Positions 9,991-21,200 of a stretch of 64,000 nt of DNA are shown piece by piece. Under the pieces are notes generated by a model, which did not search any database, was not told where the DNA came from, and saw only the letters and a list, made by a program, of their open reading frames with translations. A program made the translations under genes and the position numbers. Origin of the DNA: Mytilus edulis. Its lineage: Eukaryota > Mollusca > Bivalvia > Mytilida > Mytilidae. Positions within the stretch are counted from its first letter, which is position 1; each line of letters opens with the position of its first letter. The stretch is taken from assembly GCF_963676685.1 (NCBI RefSeq), contig NC_092349.1, positions 77,884,604 to 77,948,603 of the forward strand. The letters are read 5' to 3'.

Positions 9991-12900
9991 TTTTGATGAA
10001 GTAAAAGTCCAATAAACTTGAAACTGAATGCACATGTTACCTATGATATGATCTGTCTAATTTTAATGCCAAATTAGAGTTGACCTCAATTTCATGGTTC
10101 ACTGATCATAGAAAATGAAAGTTCGAGTGGGGCATCGATGAACTATGTACACATATTTGTTCTATATCCTTTTGCTAAACCTTAGTATTATATAACATAT
10201 ATTGATGATGTCTCAAATGATATTCACAAATGGCATTTTTCTGTGTTTAAAAGTGTTAACCAGACCGGCAATCAAGTTATACTACAAATTAAAGTCATGT
10301 TTTATTCCAGGTTATTTTTCTGTCCATCAGCTAATATGAATTTACTATAGAATAGGTATGTCACTTGATGATCGCTCCATATAACATCTTTTAAAGTACA
10401 GATGGGTGAAGTCCTAACCTGTACAGCAAGTTAACTTGATAACCAGTTATTTGGAAAGTTAACCTGTGACCGGATTTAGGACTGCTCTGATCAGTCCTAG
10501 GACCAAAATCTAGTTAACTTGAAAAGCGGACTTGGTCCTAGGACTGTTTTTATGTCTGCCAAAAAGTTAAGGCAGTGTCTGCACGTACCCGCATATACAG
10601 AAATTATCGCAATTAGTGAATAAATTTGATCAACTACTTAATAGAAGTTTTGTAAACATTTATATATATGTATAAAGCGAACATGCAGTTTTTTTCGGTT
10701 AATAAATATTCTTAAAATTGGAAAAGAGTGATATTGTTCAAAAGTATCAGTCGATTAATTTTATACAATTGTATATAAAAACAAACTCAGAGTCAATTGC
10801 AGCTGCAGAGAAAAGAAGAACTGGAAACACAAAAAATAAAGAGGAAATAAAGTTTTACAGAATAATTTTTTCCTGTATTCACGGAGGCAAAAAATTCTAA
10901 ACAAGTTCGACAGGAAAAATGAAGGCCTAATACATTATTTCTGAAAAACAAAGGCCGATGCCAATAATCTTCTATGAAAGCTTCGTTAATAGATAACAAA
11001 ATGTTTGACGAAAATGTACCCTTCAGCGCATCAAAAAATATTTTGCCTCTGAGGCGTCGAAGCAACTTAAAGATTTCAAAATTCTCCATCAATGTTATTT
11101 GTCATGTACCCTTCACTCGTTCTACTCGAAATCTCCATATTATCGATAGTTTCTGTATATATTTCACGTTTAATTCCAGATTTGATTGCATTTTATTATA
11201 AAACCGGATGTGGGTACGCGCAGCTAGCCTACGAATGTCAATTTGACTATTCGTACCACATGCGGGTACGCGCAGACACTGCCAAAAGTTAACTTGGAAA
11301 CAGGTCCGCTATTGATATAAGCTAGGAACCAGCTAGTCCTGTCGTAAAGTTAACATAAGTTAACTTCGAAACCAGTCCTGCCATAAAGTTAACATAAGTT
11401 AACTTCGAGACCAGTCCTGCCACAAAGTTAACATAAGTTAACTTTTGCTTTGACAAATCCGATCGAAACCAGACCCGTTCCCAAGTTAACTTTTGACTGG
11501 TCTGCTCAACACTAAGTTACATTTTAACGTTGTGTTTCTTTTGTGTCGTTTGTTTCCTCTTATATTTGAGTGTGAATTCAAATTATCATAAGACGTGTCA
11601 TGGTACTATCTATCCCAAATTCAAGTATTTAGAAACCATTTATATTATGTTGTTAAACTTTAATGATAATTTTAATACTTTAGATGATAACCAAAAGTTA
11701 GTGCTTTTATTCTCAGATGTAAATATGATACATGTGTGTGCCAAAACCTGTCATTTGATTTTAAAAAGGTGTAGAAATTTTATATATTGTAAATAGTATT
11801 TTATTTCATATTGTGTATTATATCTATGCATTTTAATAGTCTCTTATAATTCTGTATATAATGACTCTCATTTTATTTAGTGTTTTTTTACAATGTATAA
11901 AGATCGATTGTACTTGTTGAAAGATGAAACTTTAAAAAAAACATTGAATTGAATTGAATTGTATTTAGTTTTGATGTTATATTTGTTATTCTCATCGGAT
12001 TTTGTCTAATGCTTAGTTCGTTATTGTGTTTGTTACATTTTAATGTTGTGTCGTCTTTCCCTCTTATATTTAATGCGTTTCCCTCGGTTTTGGTTTGTGA
12101 CCCGGATTTGTTTTTTTTTTCCATCGATTTATGAGTTTTGAACATCGGTATACTTCTGTTGCCTTTATTTGGTCGATGTAGTTTTTGATGAAGTAAAAGT
12201 CCAATAAACTTGAAACTGAATGCACATGTTACCTATGATATGATCTGTCTAATTTTAATGCCAAATTAGAGTTGACCTCAATTTCATGGTTCACTGATCA
12301 TAGAAAATGAAAGTTCGAGTGGGGCATCGATGAACTATGTACACATATTTGTTCTATATCCTTTTGCTAAACCTTAGTATTATATAACATATATTGATGA
12401 TGTCTCAAATGATATTCACAAATGGCATTTTTCTGTGTTTAAAAGTGTTAACCAGACCGGCAATCAAGTTATACTACAAATTAAAGTCATGTTTTATTCC
12501 AGGTTATTTTTCTGTCCATCAGCTAATATGAATTTACTATAGAATAGGTATGTCACTTGATGATCGCTCCATATAACATCTTTTAAAGTACAGATGGGTG
12601 AAGTCCTAACCTGTACAGCAAGTTAACTTGATAACCAGTTATTTGGAAAGTTAACCGGTGACCGGATTTAGGACTGCTCTGATCAGTCCTAGGACCAAAA
12701 TCTAGTTAACTTGAAAAGCGGACTTGGTCCTAGGACTGTTTTTATGTCTGCCAAAAAGTTAAGGCAGTGTCTGCACGTACCCGCATATACAGAAATTATC
12801 GCAATTAGTGAATAAATTTGATCAACTACTTAATAGAAGTTTTGTAAACATTTATATATATGTATAAAGCGAACATGCAGTTTTTTTCGGTTAATAAATA

Positions 12901-13710
12901 TTCTTAAAATTGGAAAAGAGTGATATTGTTCAAAAGTATCAGTCGATTAATTTTATACAATTGTATATAAAAACAAACTCAGAGTCAATTGCAGCTGCAG
13001 AGAAAAGAAGAACTGGAAACACAAAAAATAAAGAGGAAATAAAGTTTTACAGAATAATTTTTTCCTGTATTCACGGAGGCAAAAAATTCTAAACAAGTTC
13101 GACAGGAAAAATGAAGGCCTAATACATTATTTCTGAAAAACAAAGGCCGATGCCAATAATCTTCTATGAAAGCTTCGTTAATAGATAACAAAATGTTTGA
13201 CGAAAATGTACCCTTCAGCGCATCAAAAAATATTTTGCCTCTGAGGCGTCGAAGCAACTTAAAGATTTCAAAATTCTCCATCAATGTTATTTGTCATGTA
13301 CCCTTCACTCGTTCTACTCGAAATCTCCATATTATCGATAGTTTCTGTATATATTTCACGTTTAATTCCAGATTTGATTGCATTTTATTATAAAACCGGA
13401 TGTGGGTACGCGCAGCTAGCCTACGAATGTCAATTTGACTATTCGTACCACATGCGGGTACGCGCAGACACTGCCAAAAGTTAACTTGGAAACAGGTCCG
13501 CTATTGATATAAGCTAGGAACCAGCTAGTCCTGTCGTAAAGTTAACATAAGTTAACTTCGAAACCAGTCCTGCCATAAAGTTAACATAAGTTAACTTCGA
13601 GACCAGTCCTGCCACAAAGTTAACATAAGTTAACTTTTGCTTTGACAAATCCGATCGAAACCAGACCCGTTCCCAAGTTAACTTTTGACTGGTCTGCTCA
13701 ACACTAAGTT
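9327..13710 (+). repeat. Recent tandem duplication, two units of 2,192 bp
   Basis: Unit 1 spans about 9327-11518 and unit 2 about 11519-13710. The offset is exactly 2,192 bp wherever checked (for example 9696/11888 and 10718/12910). By eye only isolated substitutions separate them, such as ACTATATATCCC against ACTATCTATCCC and TTAACCTGTGACC against TTAACCGGTGACC. The junction near 11516 joins CACTAAGTTA to CATTTTAACG. The outer right copy instead continues CACTAAGTTAACTTG. The short shared GTTA at the breakpoint suggests a microhomology-type event. All small ORFs inside occur twice simply because the DNA is duplicated. Confidence 0.9.
9441..9769 (+). mobile_element. LINE 3'-end insertion with 7-bp target duplication
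   Basis: The insert is flanked by TATTTAG at 9434-9440 and 9770-9776. It begins with coding remnants whose peptide (LLNFNDNFNTLDD ... HLILKRCRNFIYCK, stop at 9601-9603) resembles the extreme C-terminus of non-LTR retrotransposon polymerases. It ends in an ATTGA pentamer tail (about 9751-9769). Short 5'-truncated inserts of this kind are typical LINE products. Its duplicate lies at 11633-11961. Confidence 0.65.
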
Positions 13711-13735
13711 AACTTGTAACCAGGACCGCTCTACA
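10398..13735. mobile_element. GTTAAC-rich inverted-repeat element, non-autonomous (contains the duplication junction)
   Basis: The left arm starts ACAGATGGGTGAAGTCCTAA (10398). It is dense in the palindrome GTTAAC and in CAGTCCT/ACCAGTCC words. The arm GCAGTGTCTGCACGTACCCG (10572-10591) recurs inverted as CGGGTACGCGCAGACACTGC near 11264-11283. The right arm has ~37-bp repeats of AAAGTTAACATAAGTTAACT plus CCAGTCCTGCC and, in unit 2, ends near 13735. A related terminus, reading outward, lies at 33021-33055. The interior (10600-11200) has no credible transposase. This is a fold-back or MITE-like DNA element; its superfamily is unknown because no clean target duplication could be read. Confidence 0.6.
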
Positions 13736-13979
13736 TCGATTTTTTAAAAATATTTTTTAATATCTTTGTTTCGTAGTATAAACATCGAAAATAAAGTAAA
13801 ACTAATACTTCCGTTATATAAACAGGATTTAATACAAATATTTGAAAATAAAGTATGCATAAAAAGCAACGTTGCTTGTAGCACAAATTTATCTGTGATC
13901 TGCCAATCTATAAATTAAAAAACGATCTTGGTTACAATGATATCGGGCACTGAATATATATTCCAATACCTATCAAATT

Positions 13980-14488
13980 CAACCATATTTGCACTTTATT
14001 TATATGTATATCTATGAAAGGAAGTATTTTAGAGGAAAGCATCATTTTAACACATGACTACAAATTTTTGTTCGCATAAATTTAGGGTGACAGCATGTCC
14101 TCCTTTTATTCAAAATATTGATGTGTAAACAAATTTAGTTACATTTTTGATACCTCATATGTCTTCCTTTTATTCAAAATTTTGATACGTAACAAAATTT
14201 CAGTAGTTTTGATACCTCATACTGACTTGTACAACAAAATTATATGACTGCATCAACTAAAAGTGACCATATGTGCACTTTAATTTGTAAATCTATATAC
14301 CAGCATAGTAAATCAGCCATATTTATTATGTCAGTATTCAATGTATATTACAATGGACAGCAATATTGCTATACAATAACAACAATTTTTTGTTTGCATA
14401 AATTTAGGGTGCCAGTATATGTCCTCCTTTTATTCAAAATATTGATACATAACAAAATTTCAGTAGTTTTGATACCTCTTGCTGACTT
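13980..14488 (+). repeat. Left, diverged edge of the satellite array
   Basis: About two degenerate monomers of the main satellite. The shared words are GCATAAATTTAGGGTG, GTCCTCCTTTTATTCAAAAT, CAGTAGTTTTGATACCTC and CAACAAAATTAT. The first recognisable trace is ACCATATTTGCACTTTATTT. The array is cut at 14488 by a transposon and resumes in register at 18281. Confidence 0.85.
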
Positions 14489-17400
14489 CCCGTACGAAAA
14501 ACATGACACGTACTTCAGCTGGACAGTAGCCGTACTGAGAACCGTACTTATAATAATCATTTGGACTTTTCTTTGAATGTCTTATAATGGATAACCCGGC
14601 TGGACTTTCAGCGAAATTAGCCGTAAACCGGCTCGAAATATTTAAATTAGCAGGAGTCCGGTTCAGAAAGTCCAGCTGGACTTTCATAAAAGTACGTCTG
14701 AAAAAATCCAGCCGTCATTTCTGGCAAAAATATGGCCTCTATAAAGTTCAGCTGGACTTTACAAAGTCCGGCTGAACTTTAAGAAGTCCAGCTGAACTCA
14801 TAAAAGTTCAGCTGGACTTAAAAAAGTTCTGTTTGACCTTTAAAGAGGATCTCAGCAGGGACTGATCCACAAAAAATGAGGTGGGGGGGGGGTCCATCCC
14901 CGCAGAACCCTCCCTCTTGATTACTACTGTGTAGTTTTTCTTCAGATGGTGGATTCTTCTGATTTGATATGCATCCCTTGTTATAATCTGAAAATAAAAA
15001 AAAACAGATTTCATTATGCATATACTGCTTATTTCTTTTTCCTACTGTCTTACTGGCAAAATCAAGAAATAAGGAATTGTGAAGCTAAATGCTTACGCCT
15101 AAAAATGTGTGGTTATAATTATCATAATTATATATGAAGACTAAATAAATTTAAAGTGCATAAAATAAGGTAAAGCTTTGAAAATCACTTAAACTAAAAT
15201 ATTTTGCATAATTAAGTATTTAATGTAGTATTTTTTTAATTCTTTTTACTCTTCAAAAATAAAAATTAAGCTTTTTATAATGTTGTAATCATTTCATCAA
15301 TATGTTGAAGAAAAAAGAGCATATCAGATTGTACTTACCAGAATATGCAATCCAAACTACAAGCAAACAACAATCTTCCTAAATTGCCATTGATACCAGT
15401 CATAAGGATCAATCTTCTCTATTTAATGTGAAAAGAACTACTTCCAAACATTTGCTTTACATCCAAAGTTAAATTCTCATTTTGTTCAAGAAAGAAGACA
15501 CATCTTCCTGTTTATTTCCAAATTCAAATTTTGTTGTATTGCATTACATGAGGTTGTTTGAGGAGCTGTGAAAATTTTTCTTCTTATGACTTCTTGCATA
15601 TGTCTTAATTTTGAATATGTGATATATTAAAAAAAAGAAAATCAATTATTAATTTGTTCAATTATGAAATGTTTAATAAAAGTGATAGTTATTGCAGATA
15701 TATGTATTTAGAAATGTGTTATCCTTCAAATGGCCTCATGATCAACCTCTGTGTAGATGCTACTTCCTGTGACCTGTCCAGACTGAGGTTAATTGAAAAC
15801 AGATGGCACTCTCTACAAGACTACTGCTATTAAATCACTGTTATTGGCTCAAGTTTCTAATTGATATTAAAGAATGATGATAATTATTTATTTAATGCAT
15901 TCATCTTATTATATATAAATATACTAGAAAATGTATAAATTTAAATAAAGACAACAGTAGTATACCGCTGTTCAAAACTCATAAATCCATGGACAAAAAA
16001 CAAAATCGGGATAACAAACTAAAACCGAGGGAAACGCATTAAATATAAGAGGAGAACAACGACATAACACTAAAATGTAACACACATAGACAAAATCCCA
16101 CGAGAATAACAAATATAACATATATATATAACATCAAAACCAAATACATGAATTTGGGATAGACAAGTACCGTGACACGTCTTATCGCAATGTGAATTTA
16201 CACTCAAAAATAAGAGAAAACAAACGACACAACGTTATAATGTAATACACACAGAAACGAACTATAATATAACAATGACCATATTCCTGACTTGGTACAG
16301 GGCATTTTTAAAGGAAAAAATGGTGGGTTGAACCTGGTTTTGTGGCATGCCAAACCTCGCACTTTTATGGCCATGTGAAATATAACATCAAAATGACAAC
16401 ACAGGACTACAATATAAATAAATTGGAGAACACAATTGACAAAGAATCACACGAACAACAGCCAACAAAAGGCAACAAGTTCAAAATTTTAATACGCCAT
16501 AAGTGTATTTTGTCCACACAAGACCTATGTGTGACGCACAGATACAAAAGTTTGAAAGCCGAAACGAGTACAAAGTTGAACAGCATCGAGGACCAAAAGA
16601 TCAAAAGGTTGTGCCAAAAACGGCAAGGGTTTTCTGTTAAGTTACCAGAAAATCCCTATAATTTAGAGTAATTTATACTTTTGCAAACAGTAAATTTAAT
16701 AAAATGAATATACAAAAGATGTACATGATAAAGCTGAAGTATTAACTAATTACAGGAAACAACTGAAATACATTTACATAACCAGACATTTGAAACACAA
16801 AAGTAGACACATCCGAATACGTTTAAACCTCTACGCCAAGTGACGTCCTATTTGAAACTGAAAAATGACGAAAAAATGACGTCATTTGAATTAGTAAAAC
16901 AGAGCATCAAAAAATGAAAAATGACGTCACATAAGAATGAATAAGATAGAATTAGGATTAATTTAAGATTATATATTTGAACTAAATACTGATATTGCAT
17001 TTAATAACAAAGCACATTTAAATTCTTATTAATATAAAACTGAGGTAGCAATTAACTATATTATAAAACTATGTCAGGTTTGTTATGAATCTAACTTCAA
17101 ACGTAAAATATCGTACTGATTACTTTGAACGAAATCAAATCTGATAAATGAAGGCGGTGATTAATTTTCTTTACCATAACACATAAATATAATAGAAAAG
17201 ACGTCAACACATTTGACAAAATCCGATGAGAATTACAAATATAACATTAAACATTTAAACTAAATACATGAATTTGGGATGGATAAGTACCGTACCACGT
17301 CTTATAGTAATGCGAGTTCACACTCGGCAAAACAGTCACAATCGGGAATAAGTCACGTTTGGTAATTAAAAGATTAGACGACATTATGACAAAACACAAT

Positions 17401-18280
17401 CTACCATGTGGTAAAAATGTCCTTAGCTAGTTTGGTCAACGAAACATCGTATGGATCCACCAAATCGTGATGGTGTCCATAAAATTTACGGAGTGTCAAT
17501 TTTAATCTGTCCTCCTCATAACTTTGTTGGAGCAGTTTCTGCGTAAGGAGCACACTCCTGTATATGAAGTCCGTATAGTGTGATCAAGCACGAGAATAAC
17601 GTATCAATTGTGATATGTAAACACCATACGAAGGGGCCTATTATTTAACCTATTAATAGATGTAATTTTGCTAGGGGTTTTATTTCATGAAAAAGTAAAA
17701 ATGTTAAATAATTGTTGAAATTATATCACCTATATTAAATTTCAACTTTCCATTTACAGTCTATTTTAAATATTTTATAATGGAATTGAAAAATTTAGGG
17801 GAAAGAACACATCTTATAGTTTGATCTTAAAGTATATTGTAAAAAAAATATGATATCATTATTTTAACTTGCAAATTTTCATTTATAACTCTTTTCCATT
17901 GTGAAAGAAATTGTTCCTTTCAAAGAACAGAATCCTATTGACAAACTTTTTATTTCTGTAAGGGCAGATTTGGCTGATGAAAATTTTCTAAGTCTTAATT
18001 CCTGCTAATAAATGACTGTAAAATTTTCTAAGACAAAAATCCTGCTGATCATTCTACAGAAAGAATAATTTCCCTCAAAAGTCCAGCCGTGTTTATTTTC
18101 TTGTCAGAATTACAAAAAGTGCGGTTGGACTTTTAAGAAAATACCGGCTGGCAAATAACCGAAGTATAAGAAAAAGTACGTGTACGGCTCATGTCAGACT
18201 GGACTTTTCAAAGTCAGACTGGAATACGTCTCAAGTCCAGCTGAAGTCCAGTTGAACTCCTGTTGAAATTTTCGTACGGG
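14489..18280. mobile_element. DNA transposon with CCCGTACGAAAA termini inserted in satellite
   Basis: Perfect 12-bp inverted ends: CCCGTACGAAAA at 14489-14500 and TTTTCGTACGGG at 18269-18280. The satellite flanks read GCTGACTT before it and TTGTGCAAC after it, while uninterrupted monomers read GCTGACTTGTGCAAC. The insertion therefore duplicated only TT. Both subterminal zones (14515-14840 and 18075-18260) carry many short palindromic variants of AAAGTCCAGCTGGACTTT, a usual transposase-binding layout. No transposase ORF remains. Length is 3,792 bp, of which about 1.7 kb is a nested PLE fragment (15942-17638). The superfamily is undetermined. Confidence 0.8.
15942..17638 (-). mobile_element. 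PLE-A fragment nested in the transposon (copy 2)
   Basis: Reads on the minus strand as the last part of the RT (about 17404-17638, including the RKFYGHHH-like and YGVYISQLIRYS-like codons) followed by the whole 3' region. It begins at the left with ACAACAGTAGTATACCGCTG (15951-15970), the reverse of the element's 3' end. Small indels, for example in the RYSRACSHY segment at about 17578-17600, break the frame. A hammerhead-like stretch around 16495-16545 is badly decayed. This nested insertion postdates the CCCGTACG element. Confidence 0.75.
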
Positions 18281-21200
18281 TTGTGCAACAAAATTATTTG
18301 ACCGTGTTGACCAAAACTGACCATGTGAGCACTTTTATTCATAAATCTATATACCAGCATACTAAATCAGCAAATTTTTTCAAATTTTTGTTTGCATAAA
18401 TTTAGGGTGCCTTCGTGTCCTCCTTTTATTCAAAATTTTGATACGTAACAAAATTTCAGTAGTTTTGATACCTTATATTGACTTGTACAACAAAATTATT
18501 TGACTGCATCAACTAAAACTGACCATATATGTGCACTTTAATTTGTAAATCTATATACCAGCATAGTAAATCAGCCATATTTGTTATGTCAGGATTCAAT
18601 GTATATTACAATGGACAGCAATATTGCTATACAATAACAACAATTTTTTGTTTGCATAAATTTAGGGTGCCAGCATATGTCCTCCTTTTATTCAAAATAT
18701 TGATACGTAACAAAATTTCAGTAGTTTTGATACCTCTTGCTGACTTGTGCAACAAAATTATTTGACCGTGTTGACCAAAACTGACCATGTGTGCACTTTT
18801 TTTTATAAATCTATATACCCGCATAGTAAATCAGCCATATTTTTTCAAATTTTTGTTCGCATAAATTTAGGGTGCCAGCATGTCCTCCTTTTATTCAAAA
18901 TTTGTATACGTAACAAAAGTTCAGTAGATTTGATACCTCATATTGACTTGTACAACAAAATTATTTGACTGCATCAACTAAAACTGACCATATGTGCACT
19001 TTAATTTGTAAATCTATATACCAGCATAGTAAATCAGCCATATTTGTTATGTCAGGATTCAATGTATATTACAATGGACAGCAATATTGCTATACAATAA
19101 CAACAATTTTTTGTTTGCATAAATTTAGGGTGCCAGTATATGTCCTCCTTTTATTCAAAATATTGATACATAACAAAATTTCAGTAGTTTTGATACCTCT
19201 TGCTGACTTGTGCAACAAAATTATTTGACCGTGTTGACCAAAACTGACCATGTGAGCACTTTTATTCATAAATCTATATACCAGCATACTAAATCAGCAA
19301 ATTTTTTCAAATTTTTGTTTGCATAAATTTAGGGTGCCTTCATGTCCTCCTTTTATTCAAAATTTTGATACGTAACAAAATTTCAGTAGTTTTGATACCT
19401 TATATTGACTTGTACAACAAAATTATTTGACTGCATCAACTAAAACTGACCATATATGTGCACTTTAATTTGTAAATCTATATACCAGCATAGTAAATCA
19501 GCCATATTTGTTATGTCAGGATTCAATGTATATTACAATGGACAGCAATATTGCTATACAATAACAACAATTTTTTGTTTGCATAAATTTAGGGTGCCAG
19601 CATATGTCCTCCTTTTATTCAAAATATTGATACGTAACAAAATTTCAGTAGTTTTGATACCTCTTGCTGACTTGTGCAACAAAATTATTTGACCGTGTTG
19701 ACCAAAACTGACCATGTGTGCACTTTTTTTTATAAATCTATATACCCGCATAGTAAATCAGCCATATTTTTTCAAATTTTTGTTCGCATAAATTTAGGGT
19801 GCCAGCATGTCCTCCTTTTATTCAAAATTTGTATACGTAACAAAAGTTCAGTAGATTTGATACCTCATATTGACTTGTACAACAAAATTATTTGACTGCA
19901 TCAACTAAAACTGACCATATGTGCACTTTAATTTGTAAATCTATATACCAGCATAGTTAATCAGCCATATTTGTTATGTCTGGATTCAATGTATATTACA
20001 ATGGACAGCAATATTGCTATACAATAACAACAATTTTTTGTTTGCATAAATTTAGGGTGCCAGTATATGTCCTCCTTTTATTCAAAATATTGATACATAA
20101 CAAAATTTCAGTAGTTTTGATACCTCTTGCTGACTTGTGCAACAAAATTATTTGACCGTGTTGACCAAAACTGACCATGTGAGCACTTTTATTCATAAAT
20201 CTATATACCAGCATACTAAATCAGCAAATTTTTTCAAATTTTTGTTTGCATAAATTTAGGGTGCCTTCATGTCCTCCTTTTATTCAAAATTTTGATACGT
20301 AACAAAATTTCAGTAGTTTTGATACCTTATATTGACTTGTACAACAAAATTATTTGACTGCATCAACTAAAACTGACCATATATGTGCACTTTAATTTGT
20401 AAATCTATATACCAGCATAGTAAATCAGCCATATTTGTTATGTCAGGATTCAATGTATATTACAATGGACAGCAATATTGCTATACAATAACAACAATTT
20501 TTTGTTTGCATAAATTTAGGGTGCCAGCATATGTCCTCCTTTTATTCAAAATATTGATACGTAACAAAATTTCAGTAGTTTTGATACCTCTTGCTGACTT
20601 GTGCAACAAAATTATTTGACCGTGTTGACCAAAACTGACCATGTGTGCACTTTTTTTTATAAATCTATATACCCGCATAGTAAATCAGCCATATTTTTTC
20701 AAATTTTTGTTCGCATAAATTTAGGGTGCCAGCATGTCCTCTTTCTATTCAAAATTTGTATACGTAACAAAATTTCAGTAGATTTGATAACTCATATTGA
20801 CTTGTACAACAAAATTATTTGACTGCATCAACTAAAACTGACCATATGTGCACTTTAATTTGTAAATCTATATACCAGCATAGTAAATCAGCCATATTTG
20901 TTATGTCAGGATTCAATGTATATTACAATGGACAGCAATATTGCTATACAATAACAACAATTTTTTGTTTGCATAAATTTAGGGTGCCAGTATATGTCCT
21001 CCTTTTATTCAAAATATTGATACATAACAAAATTTCAGTAGTTTTGATACCTCTTGCTGACTTGTGCAACAAAATTATTTGACCGTGTTGACCAAAACTG
21101 ACCATGTGAGCACTTTTATTCATAAATCTATATACCAGCATACTAAATCAGCAAATTTTTTCAAATTTTTGTTTGCATAAATTTAGGGTGCCTTCATGTC

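Noticed and set aside
10793-13284. Paired 99-codon minus-strand ORFs and 60-75-codon plus-strand ORFs in both duplicate units
   Set aside because: Their identity reflects the recent DNA duplication. Composition is AT-driven and no motif or transposase signature is present.
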